From assembly GCF_014644315.1 (NCBI RefSeq), contig NZ_BMKL01000001.1, forward strand, positions 507,001 to 571,000: 64,000 bases of DNA, in the 5' to 3' direction. Both the position numbers and the translations under genes were made by a program. Position 1 is the first letter of the stretch. The number at the start of each line of letters is the position of its first letter. Under the pieces are notes generated by a model. The model worked only from the letters and a program-made list of their open reading frames with translations. It was not told the origin of the DNA and did no database searches. This DNA comes from Tsuneonella deserti (GTDB taxonomy: Bacteria > Pseudomonadota > Alphaproteobacteria > Sphingomonadales > Sphingomonadaceae). Shown piece by piece: positions 56,758 to 64,000 of the stretch.

Positions 56758-57543
56758 TCAGCTGTAGCCCAGGAGGGCGCGCAAACCGGGCGCCTGGTAG
56801 TCCACGAGCTCCCGGTGAACCTTCCCGAGCGTTTCGGGCAGCTCCAGCGCCACGCCGGTGAGGTTTTCGCGGGCCGTGGCGCTTTCCTTCCGGTCGGCGC
56901 CCACGCGAACGCGGTCGCGCCAGTCGCCGGGCAGGTCGATTCCGCAGGCGGCGAGCAGCTCGCCGAAAAAGGTTTCGGCGGCGCTGTTGTCCAGATCGCC
57001 GACGTGTTGCACCAGGTCTTCGAAGAGGACGACATGGCATCGCGCGCCGAGCCAGGCGGCCGCGTTGAGTTCATAGATCGCGTTCAGCGATGGCAGCTTC
57101 CCCGGCAATCCGAAGATCATCATCGTCAGCAGCTCGTCCGCCGACAGCGCTCCGGAGCGCAGGTGTTCGACGTTTCCGAAAAACTGTTCGGACAGCATGA
57201 ACCGCGCCCGGGCGATCACCCAGTCGTAAGGGTCGCGATAGAGCACCACCCGGCGCGCGGGTGCGGTTTCGATTGCGGATGCGTCTGCGAAGAGGAGGTG
57301 ACCCCAGCTTAGCCGCGGCTTGGCCGGATCGAATGCGGCGCGGTGCGACTTCAGGTTGGGCCATTGAATGAAGTCGGCGGTGTAGTGCTGTTCGACCGGG
57401 ACGAACATGCGCAGGATGTTGCGGAGCAGGTGACTGCCGCTCTTGGGCACCGAGTTGAGGAATACCGGCTCCCGCAGAGGCGCCTGGCGGAACCGGGCGT
57501 TTGCTTCGTCCAGATTGTCACGCAAGACCATCACCTGCGGCAT
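56758..57543 (-). CDS. Sulfotransferase family protein
   Basis: A 261-residue cytoplasmic protein. PVFLNSVPKSGSHLLRNIL (about residues 26-44) is a 5'-phosphosulfate-binding loop with the PKSGSH form seen in cytosolic-type sulfotransferases, and VVLYRDPYDWVIARARFML fits the 3'-phosphate region (RDPxDxxxS-like, with Ala at the usual Ser). ARCHVVLFEDLVQ is the family's later FEDL motif. The ATG at 57543 follows a strong GGAGGACG ribosome-binding site. It lies between a TBDR gene (after a hairpin) and the TPR-sulfotransferase on the same strand. The acceptor is unknown. Confidence 0.82.
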   Translation of the reverse strand: MPQVMVLRDNLDEANARFRQAPLREPVFLNSVPKSGSHLLRNILRMFVPVEQHYTADFIQWPNLKSHRAAFDPAKPRLSWGHLLFADASAIETAPARRVVLYRDPYDWVIARARFMLSEQFFGNVEHLRSGALSADELLTMMIFGLPGKLPSLNAIYELNAAAWLGARCHVVLFEDLVQHVGDLDNSAAETFFGELLAACGIDLPGDWRDRVRVGADRKESATARENLTGVALELPETLGKVHRELVDYQAPGLRALLGYS

Positions 57544-57577
57544 CGTCGGTCGTCCTCCCTTGCGGGCCGTAACAGAA

Positions 57578-57603
57578 GGGGCGGCATGTCGCCATGCCGC
57601 CCC
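57578..57603 (-). terminator. Hairpin between the TBDR and sulfotransferase genes
   Basis: A perfect 10-bp stem (GGGGCGGCAT with ATGCCGCCCC) with a 6-base loop, 40 bp after the TBDR stop. On the minus strand it is followed by TTCTGTT, a poor T-run. It could be a leaky terminator, letting a fraction of transcripts continue into the sulfotransferases, or a message-stabilising 3' end. Confidence 0.65.
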
Positions 57604-57643
57604 CTGGCTCGGACCGCTCGTGCGATCCGAAAGTGCGTTTGTG

Positions 57644-60600
57644 TCAGAACTTCGCGGATACGTTGATAAACGCCCGGCGCCCGACGAACGGATACTGCGA
57701 GGCGGCCACGACCGGCCCGAGCATGTTGATCTGTTCGCCGTTGAGCACCGACACCCGCGGCGGACGCGTGTTGAAGATGTTGTTGACGCCAGCGGTGATC
57801 TCGAACCGGCCATCCGCGATCTCCTGGGTCACCGACGCGTTGTGGTAGAACGTCGTCGGGGTCTTCAGGTCGGGGCAGTAGGTGCCGTAGATCGGCAGCG
57901 GCGGGGTTTCGGCGGTGTTGAACGAGTCCAGGCACGGGCCACCGTAGCGATCTTCGAAGTCCTCCTGGTCGGAGGTGCCACCGATCACGTTGAGGCCGTA
58001 GAAGATGCTGAAGCCGGAATCGAACGCCCAGGTCGCGCGGAAATCGCCAACCCACCGCGGAGAGCCCGCTTCGCCGTTGCTCGATGTGGGAACCGAGGTG
58101 GGGAGAAGCTGGAAGCTGTCCTTGGTCTGCCAGGTCATGTCGGCCGACAGGCTCAACCGGCCCAGCGAGCCGAAGTTGTGGCGCAGGTTGGCCGAGACAT
58201 CGACGCCGGTATTCCGCTGGCTGGCGATGTTCACGTACTGGTCGAAGATCTCGTTGATCTGGTAGATCGCCGTTGCGTTCTGACCGCGGGTGAACAGGTC
58301 ACACAGCGGTTCGTTCGCGAAGTCCTCCGAATCGTAGCAACCGAACAGGATCGTGCCCGGCCCGAGCTGCGAGATTTCGCCCTTCACCCGGATGTCGAAG
58401 TAATCGACCGCGAGGTTGAACTGCGTGTCGCCCAGGAAACCGAAGTCCGGCGTCAGCACCGCGCCGATGACCTTGGCCTTCGAGGTTTCCGACTTCAGCA
58501 AGCCGAGGCCGCCCTGCGAGTATGCCGTGGCGGTGATGCCGCCGCCGGCATAGTTGCCCGGGATGCCATCGGCGGCGCAGTTGTCGGCGATGCGCTGCGA
58601 TGTCGTGCCCTGCTGCAGGCCCGCGGCCCAGTTGATGCAGGGATCGATGCGCTGGCTGGGGAAGCTGGTCTGGTTGGCGAGGAACTGTTCGAACAGCGCC
58701 GGGGCACGGAAAGAAGTGCCATAGCTGCCGCGGAAGCGGATCCAGTCGGTAAGCGCCCAGTTGAAGCCCAGCTTGTAAGTGAAGTTGCCGTTATCCGAAT
58801 AGGATACCCCGTCCGAAGCGCGGGTGGACTTCACGTTGGTCAGGCGGCCGGCGGCGGAAAACGTCAGGTTCTCGAAGAACGGCCGGTCGGCCAATAGTGG
58901 GATGTTGAGCTCGCCGAAGACTTCGGTCGTCACGCTCTTGCCGGCAGTCACGCCGCCCGAGGACGAACCCCAGGCGTTGCCGGCGAGGGTGATCTCGCCG
59001 GGCGTGTCGTTGATCTTGTCCTCGCGCGCCGTGGCACCGACCGCCACGCCGAGCGGCCCGCCGGGCAGTTGGAACAGTTCGCCCGAGAGCGTGGCTTCGA
59101 CCGTCTTCTGGGTGTAGACGGTTTTGCCTTCTTCCCAGTCGAACAGATAATCGACCTGCTGCGGGGTCAACTCGCCGCGCAGGAAGTAGGGATCGGCCCA
59201 GGGCAGGTCCATACACTGCTTGCCGGAAACGGGCAGGGTGGTCCCGACGCACGATGCCGTCTGGAAATATCCGGCGTCGTAGGCGTCCTGCAGGATCCGC
59301 TCGTCACGGTAACGGCCGATGCTCTTGCTGTACTGGCCGTACAGTTCGTAGTGCCACTTGCTCGTGCCGCCGAAGTCGCCGCGAAGGCCGCCAACCGCGC
59401 GGTAATAGTCCACCTTCTGGCTGGAATCGGCATGATTGGTGATCGCGGTCGGGCTGATGTAGTTCGTGCCCTGGAAGCCGCCGCCCCAATAGTTCCAGTA
59501 GTTCCCGGCGCCGGTCGAATACAGATCGCCGGTATATCCGAAGTTCCAGAACTGGCGCCAGCCGTTCTGATAGGTCTCACGGCGATTGTACAGGAACTCA
59601 CCGAACAGTTCGACCGCGTCGGAAATCTCGTAAGACCCTTCCGCGTACGCGGTATAGAGGTCGGTCTCCGGGATGATCGTCTGCTCTTCAACGAACGGGT
59701 GATAGGCGTTCTGCACCGCCATCGACGCGGCATTATAGCCCGTCGGGAACCAGCCGGCCGGGGCGCCAAAGTCGCCGTAACCGTAAGTAAGCTGCTCGCC
59801 CGTCACCGGGTCAAACGTGGGTGCAACCCCGTAGGAGGGCGCTCCGTAGGCCGGAATGCCCAGGGCGCCGCCACCCGGGCCGTTGGGATACTGGTACTGG
59901 AGCAGGACCGTGCGGCCGTTGGGCGAGGTCTGGATGCCCGTGTCCGGTCCTCCCGGGCCGTCAAGCTGGAGGTTGTCGATCAGGTTGTAGGTCCAGATGT
60001 GACCCCAGCGCAGGTCTTCGCAGTGCGGCTGGCCGGTGCGCGGGTCGATCAGGTCGGAACGGTTGCCGCTCTCGTCGAAAATGTAAGCTTCCGGGCAAGC
60101 GAGATACGAGCGGTCGCCGCGGTTCAGCTCGTTCGTGTGCGAATAGTCCCCGGCGACCAGGAAGTGGCCGCGGCTGAAGGTTTTGCCCCATGAAGCGCTG
60201 ACGCGGTACTGCTCGCCCCCGGAATCGAACGGCACGGACACGTTCATGTCCAGCGACAGGCCGTCGGCACGGTCCTTGGTCAGGATGTTGACGACGCCCG
60301 CGACCGCGTCCGAACCGTAGATCGACGAAGCGCCGGTCTTGAGGATCTGGATATCCTTGATGATCGACAGCGGCAGGACGTTGAGATCGAACGACGACAC
60401 GCCGCCGCGAGTACCCGCCGGGCCGGCGCGGCGACCGTTGAGAAGCACCAGGGTGCGGTTTGCGCCAAGGCCGCGAAGGTCGATCGTCTGGGCGCCGGGG
60501 CCGCCATCGGTGACGAAGTTCGACGAGATGGCCGAGGTGATCTGGGTCGATCCGGCGGCTACCGGCGAACTCTGCAGCGCGGCGGCGAGATCGAGCTTGC

Positions 60601-60886
60601 CTTCCTTGCGCGCGATTTCGGGGCTCACGATCGAGATCGGATCGGGGCTGTTATAAGGGGTGACCGACTGGATGCGCGAGCCGGTGACGACAATCCCCTG
60701 ATCGTCGGACACCGGAGCAGCAGCATCGTCGCAAACGCCATCGGCGTCCGCGTCGACGCAATCAGACGCCGCGACCGCTGCATCCTGCGCGTAGGCGGGA
60801 GCTGCGAAGGCCACCAGCGAAAGGGCTGCAATGCCCGCGCCGGCCAGCAGGCCACTCTTTCCGCGCAGCGTCGATAGTCTGGTCAT
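57644..60886 (-). CDS. TonB-dependent receptor with N-terminal DxDxDG motif
   Basis: A 1080-residue outer-membrane receptor. The signal peptide runs MTRLSTLRGKSGLLAGAGIA to APAYA. Soon after, residues 43-54 read CVDADADGVCDD, a DxDxDG calcium-loop-like motif bracketed by two Cys, which is odd for a TBDR. A TonB-box-like GIVVTGSRI, plug motifs NRTLVLLNGRRAG and GSDAVAGVVNILT, and a barrel ending INVSAKF follow. It heads a likely unit with the two sulfotransferase genes downstream. Ligand unknown. Confidence 0.93.
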   Translation of the reverse strand: MTRLSTLRGKSGLLAGAGIAALSLVAFAAPAYAQDAAVAASDCVDADADGVCDDAAAPVSDDQGIVVTGSRIQSVTPYNSPDPISIVSPEIARKEGKLDLAAALQSSPVAAGSTQITSAISSNFVTDGGPGAQTIDLRGLGANRTLVLLNGRRAGPAGTRGGVSSFDLNVLPLSIIKDIQILKTGASSIYGSDAVAGVVNILTKDRADGLSLDMNVSVPFDSGGEQYRVSASWGKTFSRGHFLVAGDYSHTNELNRGDRSYLACPEAYIFDESGNRSDLIDPRTGQPHCEDLRWGHIWTYNLIDNLQLDGPGGPDTGIQTSPNGRTVLLQYQYPNGPGGGALGIPAYGAPSYGVAPTFDPVTGEQLTYGYGDFGAPAGWFPTGYNAASMAVQNAYHPFVEEQTIIPETDLYTAYAEGSYEISDAVELFGEFLYNRRETYQNGWRQFWNFGYTGDLYSTGAGNYWNYWGGGFQGTNYISPTAITNHADSSQKVDYYRAVGGLRGDFGGTSKWHYELYGQYSKSIGRYRDERILQDAYDAGYFQTASCVGTTLPVSGKQCMDLPWADPYFLRGELTPQQVDYLFDWEEGKTVYTQKTVEATLSGELFQLPGGPLGVAVGATAREDKINDTPGEITLAGNAWGSSSGGVTAGKSVTTEVFGELNIPLLADRPFFENLTFSAAGRLTNVKSTRASDGVSYSDNGNFTYKLGFNWALTDWIRFRGSYGTSFRAPALFEQFLANQTSFPSQRIDPCINWAAGLQQGTTSQRIADNCAADGIPGNYAGGGITATAYSQGGLGLLKSETSKAKVIGAVLTPDFGFLGDTQFNLAVDYFDIRVKGEISQLGPGTILFGCYDSEDFANEPLCDLFTRGQNATAIYQINEIFDQYVNIASQRNTGVDVSANLRHNFGSLGRLSLSADMTWQTKDSFQLLPTSVPTSSNGEAGSPRWVGDFRATWAFDSGFSIFYGLNVIGGTSDQEDFEDRYGGPCLDSFNTAETPPLPIYGTYCPDLKTPTTFYHNASVTQEIADGRFEITAGVNNIFNTRPPRVSVLNGEQINMLGPVVAASQYPFVGRRAFINVSAKF

Positions 60887-61108
60887 GTTTGAACTGTCCC
60901 CAACAACAAGAACGAGGTGCGCCAGAAGGTGGCCGCCTCAGTGAACTCGGGAGCAACTTTGGATAGGCCCGCGTCGAGACGCAAAATCAAATTGTGCTCG
61001 AAGGTCCATCCATTTTTCGGCTGTTGCTATATGACAACAATTCAGCAGGGCGAGGGATGGCCCGAGACCCAGTGGTCCTGTTCAGCGGCCGAGCGCATAG
61101 CGATGGGT

Positions 61109-61141
61109 CAAAAAAAGAGGCGGGTCTCGCGACCCGCCTCT
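61109..61141 (-). terminator. Rho-independent terminator of the last TBDR gene
   Basis: On the minus strand an 11-bp GC-rich stem (61116-61126 with 61131-61141, loop of 4) is followed by seven Ts (61110-61116). It starts 27 bp after the TBDR stop at 61169. The rest of the 282-bp gap up to 60887 should hold the promoter of the next TBDR; a weak inverted repeat TGTTG/CAACA at 61022-61039 is the only other structure seen. Confidence 0.9.
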
Positions 61142-61168
61142 CTCTTTGGTTCAATTCACATCCAGCGA

Positions 61169-64000
61169 TTAGAACGTGATGTCGACACCCAGGCGCACGT
61201 AGCGCGGAGCCTGGTAGCCGGTCGGCAGACCGAAGTCCGGATCGGCGATGTAACCATCGGGCAGGCCGCTGGTGTTGTTTGCGTTGTAGATGGCATCCAG
61301 ATCGCCGAACTCGTAGCGCGAGGTAATCGCCTTCGAGTTCAGCAGATTGAACACGTCCGCACGCAGGGTCATCACGTGATCGCCAAAGCGCAGGTTGTAA
61401 CGGCCGCTCAGATTGAGCGTCGACAGCCACTGCGTCTTCTGGGCGGTGCCACGCGGGCTCGGCTCGCCGCCGCAGAAGTGCGATGCCGCACCGTATCCGC
61501 CGGCAAACACGTCGGTCGGATGCCAGCCGAAGCAGCTCAGCGGACGCGGCGACTGGACCTGCAGGAACGTACCGACGGTGAAGTCCTCGTTCAGGTGCAC
61601 GCTTCCGTACAGCTTGAACTGGTGACGACGATCGTTCGGGAGCGGCCCGTAGGCATAGTCCACGAAGCCCGGCTGGTCGAAGTCCTGGGTGATGCCCGAG
61701 TCGTCCTGACCGAAGTCGGACTGCACGTAGCCTTCCGAGTTACCGCGGCTCTTCGACCAGGTGTAGCTGCCGCCGAACGAGTACACGCCGTTGTCAGCCC
61801 GATCGAAGCTGAACGTCACAGCGTCGTACTTGCGGGTCGCCTTGCCGTAACCGAGCTGGTCCGCAGTCAGCGTCACTTCCCGGCCGTCGATGTCGTAACC
61901 GGCGGCAAGCAGGTTGACGGTGACGTCCGAACCCGGGTTGTTGATCACGTACTGGTGATAACCGGTCCAGATCTGCTCGCACGAACGCGTGGCACCATCG
62001 CTGAGCCTGGTGGCGACGATGTTGTTCGCCGCGCAGTAGGCGTTGACCGCGGCGTCGATCGCCGAGTCCTCGGCCGTACGGTCGAGGTTGCGGTGGATGT
62101 AGGTCAGACCGAAGGTCCACAGGTCCATCTTGTGCTCGTACCCGAGGATGATCTCGCTCTCGCGGGTCGCCTTCAGGTTCGACGCGATGGCCTGCGAAGT
62201 ATCGATGTCCGCACCGTCGCCGGTCACGTTGCAGTTGGTGAGCGAACCACCCGGAAGCAGCGCGAACGGACAAGCGGTCTGGTAGGTCCCGTTGTTGGTG
62301 ACCTGGTCGCCCAGAACCGGAAGGCCGTTCACGACGCCGTCAAGGTAATAACGCTGACGGAAGTAGTACGACGGGGCGCCCTGGCGGAACGCCGTGTTGC
62401 TGGCGATCGGCAGGTAGTACCAGCCGTACGAACCGAAGAACTTGCCAGCGTCGCCGACTTCATAGGTGAAGCCCAGACGCGGAGCATAGTTCTCCTTGAG
62501 GTTGGCGATCGGCAGGCCACTCGGCTTGTTGACGCGGAAGTCGTCGCGGCGGACGCCCAGGTTAAGCGTCAGACGATCGGTGACGTCCCACTGGTCCTGG
62601 ATGTAGTACGCCTGGTTCTTCGCCTTGAACGCACCGCCCGTGTTGAAATAGTTCAACTCGATGATCGGCTGGCCGGTAGCATCCGGCGCGCGGACGATCA
62701 TCCGGTAACCCGCACCGCCAAGGATCGCATCGTAGGCTTGCTGGCTGAGCAGGCCTGCTCCCAGTAGCACGTCGCCACCGGTGGTGACGGACACGTGGTT
62801 GAGGGTGTTCTTTTCCTGATCGTAACCGAAGCGGACGTGGTGGTCGCCCAGCAGCGAGAAGCGAAGGTCGGCATCGGCGCGGAAGAACTTGCGCTCGGTG
62901 TCGTAAGGCGAGTCGATCAGCTGGATGCGCTGACCATTGAAGAACCCGCTATCCGGAACTCCGAAGACGGTGTCGGTCGACACGTTTACGAAGTATGGCG
63001 AGCTGCCTTCGCCCGCGGTCGTGGCGAAGTCGAAACGATCGCGAACCCGGCCGTAAGCGGCCGACAGCGTCAGCCAGTCGGTGAACTGACCGGTGTACTT
63101 GCCGACGAAGTTCAGGCCGCCGCTGTAGAAATCGGTAACGGCAGGGGCCGCACCGATGACCGGAGCACCATCAGCGCCGGTGGAGTACGTGCGGTCGAAA
63201 CGCGTAGTCGTGTTGCGCGTATCGAAGATCGTGAACTCAAGGTGCTGGCTGTCGATCGGATAGGCATCGACCTTCACGCCCCAGAACGGATCGTCGTTCT
63301 TGCGCTCATAAGCGGTGCCCGCAGCCGGCGCGTTGGTCAGGCTGGTGGTGCGCTGGAACTGGCCCATGCCATAGACGAACAGACGATCCTTGATGATCGG
63401 CAGGCCGGCTTCGAGCGTGACAAGCAGAGAATCGGCTTCGTCGTAGTGCCGGTTGGTGATCGGGATCGGAACGCCGTTGGGCTGGGTGAACAGGTTCTTC
63501 CCGTGCGAACGCAGGAAGTCCGGAGCCCAGTCGATGTGCGCGGCAGCGAAAAAGTCGTTGGTGCCCGACTTGCTGACCGCGTTGACGATGCCGCCGGTGG
63601 CACGGCCGTATTCGGCCTGGTAGCCGCCGTTCTTAACGTCGACGTTCTTGTAGAAGTAGAACGGGACGGTGGCGCCGCCGAGGTAGTTGTCGAAGTTGGT
63701 CAGGTTCATGCCGTTGAGGTAGTAGGCATTTTCCGCAACCGACGAACCGCCGATCGAGGGCAGGTAGCCGAAGCTCGCGTCGCCGATCGTGGTGTTCGGC
63801 GCCAGCAGGACGACGTCGGTCAGGGTGCGGCCGAGCGGCTTGTCCTTGATGAAGTCCTCGACGTCGACCGAAAGGCCAACGGTGGTGCCGGTGAAGGCCT
63901 GCTGAATCCGCGCGCCGGTAACGACGATGACGTCGCCGGCGGTCAGCGGGATGGTGAGCTGGGTCGTGGTCGACGGCTGGATGACCACGCCTTCCGCGCG
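61169..64000 (-). CDS. TonB-dependent receptor, Oar-like, N-terminus outside window (partial)
   Basis: At least 943 residues of an outer-membrane receptor; the gene continues beyond the window end, so signal peptide and first domain are missing. The visible start (VVIQPSTTTQLTIPLTAGDVIVVTGARI as separate pieces: a beta strand, then TonB-box-like DVIVVTGARI) suggests a carboxypeptidase-regulatory-like domain upstream, as in Oar-type receptors. The plug has AENAYYLNGMNLTNFDNYLGG and KSGTNDFFAAAH, and the barrel ends YVRLGVDITF with a C-terminal Phe. Oar-like receptors handle peptides or proteins in some species. It is a different subgroup from the other three receptors here. Confidence 0.9.
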   Translation of the reverse strand, partial: RAEGVVIQPSTTTQLTIPLTAGDVIVVTGARIQQAFTGTTVGLSVDVEDFIKDKPLGRTLTDVVLLAPNTTIGDASFGYLPSIGGSSVAENAYYLNGMNLTNFDNYLGGATVPFYFYKNVDVKNGGYQAEYGRATGGIVNAVSKSGTNDFFAAAHIDWAPDFLRSHGKNLFTQPNGVPIPITNRHYDEADSLLVTLEAGLPIIKDRLFVYGMGQFQRTTSLTNAPAAGTAYERKNDDPFWGVKVDAYPIDSQHLEFTIFDTRNTTTRFDRTYSTGADGAPVIGAAPAVTDFYSGGLNFVGKYTGQFTDWLTLSAAYGRVRDRFDFATTAGEGSSPYFVNVSTDTVFGVPDSGFFNGQRIQLIDSPYDTERKFFRADADLRFSLLGDHHVRFGYDQEKNTLNHVSVTTGGDVLLGAGLLSQQAYDAILGGAGYRMIVRAPDATGQPIIELNYFNTGGAFKAKNQAYYIQDQWDVTDRLTLNLGVRRDDFRVNKPSGLPIANLKENYAPRLGFTYEVGDAGKFFGSYGWYYLPIASNTAFRQGAPSYYFRQRYYLDGVVNGLPVLGDQVTNNGTYQTACPFALLPGGSLTNCNVTGDGADIDTSQAIASNLKATRESEIILGYEHKMDLWTFGLTYIHRNLDRTAEDSAIDAAVNAYCAANNIVATRLSDGATRSCEQIWTGYHQYVINNPGSDVTVNLLAAGYDIDGREVTLTADQLGYGKATRKYDAVTFSFDRADNGVYSFGGSYTWSKSRGNSEGYVQSDFGQDDSGITQDFDQPGFVDYAYGPLPNDRRHQFKLYGSVHLNEDFTVGTFLQVQSPRPLSCFGWHPTDVFAGGYGAASHFCGGEPSPRGTAQKTQWLSTLNLSGRYNLRFGDHVMTLRADVFNLLNSKAITSRYEFGDLDAIYNANNTSGLPDGYIADPDFGLPTGYQAPRYVRLGVDITF

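Noticed and set aside
61022..61039. TGTTG/CAACA inverted repeat as an operator for the TBDR at 60886
   Set aside because: Arms are only five bases and common by chance; no copy was seen before the other receptors.
51794..64000. Lasso-peptide or other RiPP cluster linked to the TBDRs
   Set aside because: No precursor-like small frame, B/C-type protein or isopeptidase was found among the receptors.

Overview
The window is GC-rich, densely packed chromosomal DNA from an alphaproteobacterium, most likely of the order Sphingomonadales (Erythrobacteraceae or Sphingomonadaceae). The evidence is four large TonB-dependent receptors (TBDRs), two of them next to sulfotransferases, a PstA with a long N-terminal periplasmic insert, the infA-maf-rng-yacG-tRNA-Phe block, a split FGAM synthase (purS/purQ), and heavy use of ATGA and GTGA stop/start overlaps. 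Nothing suggests a plasmid, phage, insertion sequence or CRISPR array. The assignment comes from gene content only.

Layout. 1-5,720: tail of an EAL-domain protein, then purQ, purS, an M16 zinc peptidase, a diacylglycerol-kinase-like lipid kinase on the opposite strand, and purC. 5,860-12,965: a complete phosphate-starvation locus in the order phoR-pstS-pstC-pstA-pstB-phoU-phoB on the minus strand, with a good Pho box directly before pstS. 13,000-19,680: an ABC-F protein, a P-type cation ATPase translationally coupled to a CoA-transferase, and a divergent SDR. 19,700-26,660: a beta-CASP metallo-beta-lactamase RNase with an apparent frameshift near its C-terminus, facing a coupled minus-strand operon of membrane-fusion protein, permease, ATPase, archaeal-type AMP/thymidine phosphorylase and PRPP synthetase. 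26,850-31,105: a second, divergent ABC exporter operon. 31,130-36,330: a DUF1622 membrane protein, a NhaP-type antiporter with an OmpA-like lipoprotein, tRNA-Phe, yacG, a short RNase E/G, maf and infA. 36,500-43,830: a TBDR with an unusual 192-bp tandem repeat and Gly/Arg-rich insert, a DUF3592 protein, a HI0933-type flavoprotein, uvrC and a small beta-rich protein. 43,870-51,740: a second M16 peptidase (lipoprotein), a penicillin-acylase-family Ntn hydrolase and clpB. 51,790-64,000: three more TBDRs, with a sulfotransferase and a TPR-sulfotransferase between two of them; the last TBDR runs off the window.

How the genes may work together. The Pst/Pho block is one phosphate-responsive unit. 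The RNase, nucleoside/AMP phosphorylase and PRPP synthetase together suggest phosphorolytic recycling of RNA-derived nucleotides into phosphorylated ribose, unusually encoded in the same coupled operon as an ABC exporter. The TBDR-sulfotransferase cluster suggests uptake and modification of a sulfated or to-be-sulfated substrate, or modification of a surface component. These two clusters and the repeat insert in the 36.5-kb TBDR are the least explained parts of the window.
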